NCBI GenBank assembly: GCA_029298735.1
Contig: JANSLP010000093.1
Location: 1-64,000 of the forward strand
DNA from: Ophiostoma sp. CBS 140.51
Taxonomy: Eukaryota > Ascomycota > Sordariomycetes > Ophiostomatales > Ophiostomataceae
DNA length: 64,000 bases
Direction of reading: 5' to 3'
The translations under genes and the position numbers were made by a program. The notes beneath the pieces are model-generated. The model did not search any database, was not told the DNA's origin, and saw only the letters and a program-made list of their open reading frames with translations. Below, piece by piece: positions 57,901 through 64,000 of the stretch. How positions within the stretch are numbered: position 1 is the first letter of the stretch; every line of letters begins with the position of its first letter.

Positions 57901-59722
57901 AAGAAAAGGGTCAACACGGCAAGGACCCTCCTCCAACGGGGCGCTCTGGACGACTTCCCCGGCATGCCAACACGGGCAGTGGCCAGACCACTCTCCCAGG
58001 GCTGACGGTCCAAAACGACGCTCCTGACACGGACAATCCACATTGGAAGCACACGAGCAGTTTTTGTTCTGACGTCGATGGGCCTGGGACCTCATTTTCC
58101 CAGTGGCTCCTGGGTGGCCTAATATTCTATTTTCTCACTCCTGTCACTTCCTCCGCTGCCACGATGAGACAGCCACAATGTACCTTCTGCTGCACCGCAC
58201 AGGTATAACGGAACTTGAATACACGCATAAAACCAATCCAAGTGGACAGCGTTCCATCACGACCCATCACGGCAACGAACCTGCCCACGGCGTCGTAGGG
58301 CGGTGTCAGCTTTGCAGGACTGGTGTCAGCTCATAACCAGGCACGCACATGGTTCCTGGGGTATGGGGAGAGAAAGATAATTTCTTTTTCACATCTATAT
58401 TGCTTTCTAATTTAGGCATTGTTTTACGATGCCAGTCTCTCTTTTCCTATCTTGACGGTGGACTTGTTCTATTTATTTTCATTTTCATCTTTTTCTTATA
58501 TGTCCTGCTGCGTTATCTCGGTGGCTTGTGTTTTGTCCACATGCCGAGTTGGTAGTGCTGGTTCTCCAAAAATCACGGATGTCGTGAGTTGGGCTCGGCC
58601 TTTTCCTTCTTTTTGCTCCTCTTTTTACTTCTGATTTTATTGTTTTTCTCTTTTTTTTTCTCTCTCTTTTTTTTCCACTGCTGTCCTCTTTTTATTTCAT
58701 GCACTTCTTTTTTCACTTTTTCCCGATCCCCTCTCTCTTTTGGGGCTGTCTGCACACTTCCTTTTCGACATTTTAGATCGAAACCCCTGCCACTACTCCA
58801 TATCAGCTTAGACTAGCACAACGTGCATTAGCTGCCAGAGGTGCTTGGCGTGCCCCGAATAGGGGGAGTCTTTCACGGTTTGTTAAGTCTCGATACTTGT
58901 GCACATCGACTGTGTGAGTGGAGCCCTGAAATGCAGGTCCTCGCTTGGATCCACGAGAGGGGGCCACCGTCGAACACACACTCCTCTTTCTTTTGCCTCT
59001 CTGGTGGATGTACATGGTACTGGGAGGCAGGATCAACTGGAGACCAGTCTGAGTGCCGTTCTTATCACAGCCACGGTTGTTCTCATGTTTTCTGGGTCCC
59101 TCTTCTTCCTCTGTTTCTCTTTTCGACCTTCACACGACCCCTTGTCCACTTTGTGTTGCGTTTCCCTCTCGAAATACATATGTACAGACGAGGGCCCACG
59201 TTACTTTCTTTCTTTCCGGTCGGTATATGGATGCTGTCCCCGGTTTCTTGATCTCTCTTCATCTTTAATATCTTGCATCTCGTCGTGCATCCTGCAGCAG
59301 CTGGCCTGGAGTCTCAGCCTGCTCCTTTGTTCCTCTTACATTTTAATATCTATTTGTTCTTCTTCTTTTCTTCTCTTATTGTCTCACCTCACTACACAAC
59401 GGCAACGGCTTGTCAGACTGCAGAGCCTGTGTCTCGAATCACATTGCGAACGGCACGACAGCACAACGGTATTCGTCAACGGACATCAAATTTATTTGAG
59501 TCTGCTCAACACACTTGCGATATCTCTTTCCCGGGTGAGAGCCGACACTCGCGCCTCTCACGCCCGCTGTGCATCATCACGCCAACGACCTGGGTGCATG
59601 GCAACTGTAACCCGGAACAGTTGATGCATTGAGTCGAACCGGCAGCATAACGCCCGAATTTACAATCGACATACAAAACGACACATAATTATTCATACCG
59701 CAAACACCACACAACCGTCACC

Positions 59723-61392
59723 ATGAAGATCGTCACACAAGTCCTGGCACTGCTGCTGCCAGCATTGTTGATGCCACAGCTGGCCGCTGCTGCCGTTAAC
59801 GGAGCCGTCTTTGGCGACCTGCCATCATGCGCACTTACATGTCTAATTTCGTCACTGGGCGACTCAGCTTGTTCTGTCACAAATACGACCTGCATGTGTC
59901 TCGACACGAAGCTGCAGGACGACTCGACGACATGCATTCTGGCCAACTGCACCACGCTGGAGGCTCTAAGTGCCAAGAACATTACCGCCATTGGGTGTGA
60001 CCAGCCCATCCGTGACAAGAGCAATACTTTCAGGGTTACGTCGACGACGCTCGCCATCATCACGGGCGTCTTTCTGGTGACCCGTATTGCGTACCGCATT
60101 TTTGTGGCCGGCAGCATTGGCTGGGACGACTGGGTAGCCATGATCTCGTTCTTCGTTGGCGTCCCTAGCAGTGTCATCAACATCCAAGGTCTAGCCGCCA
60201 ACGGTCTTGGCCACGACATCTGGACGTTGCCCTCGGCCGAAATCTATCGATTCATCAAATTTTTTTACATTATCGAAATCTTTTATTTTACCGACGTCAC
60301 GCTCCTCAAGCTTACGATCCTCTTCTTCTATCTGCGCATCTTCCCAACCAAGGGCGTCCGCCGCATTATCTGGGGCACCATTGGCTTCGTGGTTGTGTAT
60401 GGTCTGACGTTCATCTTTGTGGGCATCTTCCAGTGCCACCCCATTTCCTACTACTGGACCAACTGGGATGGCGAGCACACTGGTACCTGTCTCAGTGTCA
60501 ATGCCATCGGTTGGGCTAATGCGGCTATTAGCATTGCGCTCGACCTTTGGATGCTGGCAGTGCCGCTGTACCAGCTGCGCAAGCTGCGTCTGCACTGGAA
60601 GAAGAAGCTTAGTGTCGGCGTCATGTTTACCGTGGGCACATTGTAAGTACCCCCCCTTCTTTTTGTCTTGACTTCCATTGTTCACCTCTAACAACTTATA
60701 GCGTCACCGTTGTGAGTATTCTCCGCCTGCAGTCGCTCCTCAGCTTCGCCAACTCGACGAACCCGACCTGGGACAACTATGAGGTCATCAACTGGTCCAC
60801 GATTGAAATCAACGTCGGCATCATCTGCGCCTGTCTCCCCTCGACCCGCCTCATTCTCGTCCACTTCTTCCCCCGCGTCCTGGGATCGTCGAGCCTCCGC
60901 TACAACAGTAACAACCACTACTACGACCAGGACGGCAACGGCAACAGCCAGCGCCACGGCGGTATTGGCGGCAGCAACAACCGCGGCGCCGGCGGTACCG
61001 GTGGCGCGGGCAGCCGGGTGCGCAGCATCCCGCTCGTGTCGACCGCCTCGAGCCGGCACCAAAAGGGCACCAACACGACCATTACCACCATCAACGCGCA
61101 CGACGAGGAGGACGATCTCGGCATGATGCACGAGGGCCGCTTTGGCCGCAGCAACTCGGCCGCAGGCATCCATGGCCCGCTGGGTGGTGGTGGTGCGCAG
61201 CACGGCCAAAAAGAGTCTATTGGTGGAACAGGGGCCAGCGGCCCCGGCGGCATCTTGTACCAAAAGTCGTACGCCGTCGAGTACGGCTCCGAGTACAATG
61301 ACGAGGCGCGGCTAGTGTACGAGCGCGGGCAGCAGGGCAACAGCAGCAAGTCGGACCTCAAGTCCTCAAGAGGAAGTGAGTCGTCTTTGTAG
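59723..61392 (+). CDS. CFEM-domain seven-span receptor, Pth11-like
   Basis: Exons 59723-60642 and 60702-61392 give 536 residues; the intron has a GTAAGT donor, TCTAAC branch site and TATAG acceptor. A signal peptide (about 1-23) is followed by a CFEM domain (about 30-92) with all eight cysteines, including the C-M-C pair in TTCMCLDTKL. Seven hydrophobic spans follow (for example TLAIITGVFLVTRIAY, WVAMISFFVGVPSSVI, TIGFVVVYGLTFIFVGIF, WANAAISIALDLWMLAVPLY). The conserved WTNWDGEHTGTC loop of fungal Pth11-type receptors is present. The about 170-residue tail is Gly/Asn/Ser-rich and cytosolic. Pth11 in the rice blast fungus is needed for surface sensing and appressorium formation; the ligand here is unknown. 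The neighbour downstream is a secreted AA9 enzyme. Confidence 0.92.
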
Positions 61393-62067
61393 TTCTTTGC
61401 ACTTAGGCTTTGCATTTCCTCTGTTATTTGTCTTTTTGGTGGATAAAGAAAGCAAGGTGTTTTTGATTTGGTCATTTTTTTGGTCTTTGGGCTGCCCAGG
61501 ATGGGCTTGGCTCCTGTTTTCATTTGTCGCAATACACCCATACAGGTAGCTATCCGTATATAATTCTGTCATCACCTACCATGGTGCTTGACTTGTACAT
61601 ATTCATGTAAAAAAACAATCGAACATAAATGATACACCAAACAGAATATTTCTTGCTATTATTGTGACTGAATAGCGAACATTGACTTGGTCTCGGCAGT
61701 TGCACGCCCGACTTACAGCACCGCCAACAGCACCGACCCTTGTGGTTACCCCCCCTGTCTTTCCTTCCGAAATTGCCTAAAATGGATGCAATTTACAGGG
61801 CCAATAACAAGATCATTTACACCTCTCATACCATGCATCTTGCACAATATGCTCTCTTTCCTGTTTCCATGTAAAGCACATCGTAAAATGCACAGTCTTC
61901 TATTGCCGTTTCCCGAAAGGGGTGCAAGAGGCTTCGATCAGCGAAAACAATGATCACGTAAATATGTTGCCGAGACTCAAATACAACGCGCTTCCTCTAC
62001 TGTGAGACATCCTGAAGCCAAGACAACGCCCAAAATCCACATCTAAGTCAACACCAATACCATCGCC
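61393..62067. other. Intergenic region upstream of AA9 gene
   Basis: The 675 bases hold the receptor's 3' UTR and the AA9 promoter and leader. Near 61560-61670 the DNA is AT-rich. No gene is seen; the open frame at 61687-61953 has no family feature. Confidence 0.5.
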
Positions 62068-62820
62068 ATGAAGTTCCTCATTTTACTCCTCGCTGCCACG
62101 GCGCAGGCTCACTGTATGTTACCCTCCCTTTGCTATTTTTTCTCACCACTAACATCTTTAGACACATTTCCTCGCCTTGTCGTCAATGGCCAGCCCGCCG
62201 AAGACAAGGACTGGCAGGTCACACGCATGACCAAGAACGCCCAGAGCAAAACCGGTGTCACCAACGTGGCCAGCCCGGACATTCGCTGCTACCAGGCACA
62301 GACGGCGCCGTCCGTCGCTACGGTGCCGGCAGGTGCCACCATCCACTATATCGCTTCACAGCAGGTCAACCATCCAGGGCCGACGCAGTACTACCTGGCC
62401 AAAGTGCCCGAGGGCCAGTCGGTCAAGACATGGGACGGCGCCGGAGCCGTGTGGTTCAAGTTCCACACAGAGATGCCCCTGGCGGGCGGCAGCGGCGGAC
62501 AGTCGTGGCCGGCACAGAACCTGTACCAGACGGCCAATGCGACGATCCCGGCGGCCACGCCCAGTGGTGACTACTTGTTGAGAGTGGAACAGATTGCACT
62601 GCACCTGGCACAGACAGCCGACGGTGCGCAGTTTTATCTGGCTTGCTCACAGGTGACGATTACCGGCGGCGGCGACGGAACACCGGGTCCCCTAGTGGCC
62701 TTTCCGGGTGCGTACAAGGCGACCGACCCGGGCATCCTGGTGAACCTGGGCAAGGTGTCGTCGACGACGTATGTGCCGCCCGGACCGGCCGTCTGGCCTG
62801 CATCGGGTGTCACGTCGTAG
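62068..62820 (+). CDS. AA9 lytic polysaccharide monooxygenase (GH61 type)
   Basis: Exons 62068-62113 and 62162-62820 give 234 residues. The 48-base intron (GTATGT, CACTAAC, TTTAG) carries no stop and keeps frame, so retention would insert 16 residues after His15. The signal peptide MKFLILLLAATAQA leaves His15 as the mature N-terminus, which with His86 (QVNHPGPTQYY) forms the copper-binding histidine brace. Tyr174 in GAQFYLACSQ is the axial residue, Gln172 and His163 match the usual second shell, and Cys58-Cys177 is the expected disulfide. AA9 enzymes oxidatively cut cellulose or related glucans outside the cell with an electron donor and peroxide or oxygen. There is no cellulose-binding module or anchor; the C-terminus is a short Pro-rich tail. 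Confidence 0.95.
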   Translation: MKFLILLLAATAQAHCMLPSLCYFFSPLTSLDTFPRLVVNGQPAEDKDWQVTRMTKNAQSKTGVTNVASPDIRCYQAQTAPSVATVPAGATIHYIASQQVNHPGPTQYYLAKVPEGQSVKTWDGAGAVWFKFHTEMPLAGGSGGQSWPAQNLYQTANATIPAATPSGDYLLRVEQIALHLAQTADGAQFYLACSQVTITGGGDGTPGPLVAFPGAYKATDPGILVNLGKVSSTTYVPPGPAVWPASGVTS

Positions 62821-63067
62821 GAGAGGATTCAATACTGTTATTGATTTTAAGACGGATATATTTACAGAAATATCAATTTTATTACGAGAGTTATTTATTA
62901 CATGCGTCCCATTGCCATCCTTTTCCACAGTCCTCTTTGCGATTTATCGTACAATGTTGAGACCGGCACGCCTCATCTTCTGCGGTCATATCCGACGCCC
63001 CGTTTCCATGGACTCGGGCTGTATTATTAGTACACATTCATAGAGTAAAAACCACGACAGATGTGAC
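62821..63067. other. Convergent 3' gap
   Basis: The 247 bases hold the 3' ends of the AA9 gene (+) and the channel gene (-). Nothing else is visible. Confidence 0.6.
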
Positions 63068-64000
63068 CTACCTTGAATTGTTTTGTGTTCGACTCAAATC
63101 AGCAGCACCGCTTTCTACACCACGGTAACCTGACGGTAGAGTCGGTGACGACATTGATGCCATGTTGTTGCGCTCTTGGAAAGTCGGCGTTGGTGTGTTG
63201 CGTGCACTCCGGCTGCCGCCGAAACCGTAGACTGGCGATCCAGGACTGCGCTGACCTGGGCTGTGCGGACCCAAATTACGTTCTTCAGCTGGCAGCATGG
63301 GCACCGACGGCGTAGCGGGTGAGCGTGGGAACAGGTCGCGGGCGTCCCTCTCACGGTTGGATGGGGGTAAGTTCGACATTGTCGCTGGCGTGTTACTTCT
63401 ACTGCCGCCCGAGTCGCGTTTGTAGCTGCCATTTTCACGCAGCTCTCTGCTCAAGGCACTAGGCGATGGTGACATCCGTCGGCGCTGTCCTGGAACGTTG
63501 CTGCTGTATGCTCCTAGATTTGGATGGCGGAAGTCGGACACGATCGAGTCAGTCTCATCAGCGTCGTCGAGCATCAACAGTCGGTCACGCGGGCCGCCGC
63601 CTAGACCAGGGTTGTGGACACGACCGTCAGCTAGGACGCCAGACTTGTCGAGAGGAAGACTGCTGGCGTTAGCCGGCGTTCCACCACGTGCTGTCACGGC
63701 CAGTGCATCCAGCTCGTTGCTCGCCAGGTGGACCTGTGACTTGACAAACGACGTCCGGTCGTCGGCCATGAACTGGTACCGGGCGTCGGGGTTGTTGCGG
63801 AAGAAGATGATGACGGTGGTGATGATGATCATGAGCAGGAGAATCAAGGTGACGGCTGCATTCAAGACCCAGAAAATGAGACCGACGATGCCGGTGGCGA
63901 GGGCGGGCTGCTTGAATACATTCGAAAAAATGAGGAGAATGACAGCATTGATAAAGTTGACGACGCAAATGGTAATATGGAACGAGTTGGTGGACTTGTC
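63068..64000 (-). CDS. Flc/TRP-like membrane channel, C-terminal part (runs off the window)
   Basis: The frame enters at 64000 and is open to TAG at 63070-63068, about 310 residues. It begins inside the membrane domain: NSFHITICVVNFINAVILLIF, then GIVGLIFWVLNAAVTLILLLMIIITTVIIFF. The junction after the last span, NNPDARYQFMADDRTSFVKSQ, matches the DARYQPM-DDR-SF signature of fungal TRP-like/Flc proteins. The tail (about 230 residues) is Ser/Pro/Gly/Arg-rich and cytosolic. In yeast, Flc proteins affect FAD entry to the ER, calcium balance and the cell wall. The stop lies within AAGGTAGGTC, which also resembles a splice donor, so a further 3' exon cannot be excluded. Confidence 0.78.
   Translation of the reverse strand, partial: DKSTNSFHITICVVNFINAVILLIFSNVFKQPALATGIVGLIFWVLNAAVTLILLLMIIITTVIIFFRNNPDARYQFMADDRTSFVKSQVHLASNELDALAVTARGGTPANASSLPLDKSGVLADGRVHNPGLGGGPRDRLLMLDDADETDSIVSDFRHPNLGAYSSNVPGQRRRMSPSPSALSRELRENGSYKRDSGGSRSNTPATMSNLPPSNRERDARDLFPRSPATPSVPMLPAEERNLGPHSPGQRSPGSPVYGFGGSRSARNTPTPTFQERNNMASMSSPTLPSGYRGVESGAADLSRTQNNSR

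Larger units (their letters stand above)
49546..59722. other. 10.2 kb gene-poor stretch
   Basis: No protein gene can be supported between the truncated hydrolase and the CFEM receptor. The open frames are short, overlap on both strands and lack family features. The longest (58899-59624, 241 codons) is pyrimidine-rich and lies where the receptor's leader and promoter are expected. Visible features are a 23-base T run, arrays of TTGACGG-like units and C/T-rich leader-like DNA from 58370 to 59700. No terminal repeats or transposase-like frames were found by eye. Confidence 0.5.

Noticed and set aside
58899..59624. 241-codon open frame upstream of the CFEM receptor
   Set aside because: It is pyrimidine-driven (Ser, Leu, Cys, Phe runs), has no domain, and lies in the expected promoter and leader of the receptor.
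1..64000. tRNA, rRNA genes and CRISPR arrays
   Set aside because: No B-box-like strings with matching cloverleaf arms, no rRNA stretches and no regular spacer-repeat arrays were noticed by eye; a tRNA scan was not run.

Overview
The window comes from a filamentous ascomycete (Pezizomycotina, most likely Sordariomycetes). The basis is short introns (about 45-95 bases) with GTAAGT/GTACGT/GTATGT donors and CTAAC/CTGAC branch sites, pyrimidine-rich leaders, conserved fungal single-copy genes, and lineage-typical genes such as a CFEM-domain Pth11-like receptor, an AA9 monooxygenase and a Flc/TRP-like channel. I cannot fix the order or genus.

Region 1 (0-34.5 kb) is dense in housekeeping genes. 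In order: a Barentsz/CASC3-type exon-junction protein (-), a pepsin-family aspartic protease with no signal peptide (+), an aminodeoxychorismate-lyase-like class IV aminotransferase-fold enzyme (-), TOM70 (+), an Sso1-type syntaxin (-), IMP4 (-) diverging from UPF1 (+), a peroxiredoxin-like AhpC/TSA protein (+), an unrecognised gene whose long frame is cut by one TAG (-), cyclophilin-40 (-), D-aminoacyl-tRNA deacylase (-) diverging from NOT3/NOT5 (+). Exon joins were worked out by hand and every one keeps frame.

Region 2 (34.5-59.7 kb) is gene-poor. Two long stretches (8.6 and 10.2 kb) without a convincing protein gene flank a C2H2 zinc-finger transcription factor, a four-exon MFS transporter, and a carbon-nitrogen hydrolase that stops just after its catalytic cysteine. 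The 10.2 kb stretch holds dispersed arrays built on GACGGATTT.

Region 3 (59.7-64 kb) carries surface and secreted functions: the CFEM receptor, the AA9 copper monooxygenase, and the 3' part of a Flc/TRP-like channel running off the end.

The genes do not form one pathway. Three mRNA surveillance or decay factors (Barentsz, UPF1, NOT3) are present but unlinked by operon logic. The most interesting signal is the in-frame TAG at 26069-26071: both sides stay open for more than 400 codons, and the stop's A lies in a small predicted hairpin loop after a U. That fits known fungal sexual-stage A-to-I editing (UAG to UGG), but readthrough, an undetected intron or a sequence error remain possible.
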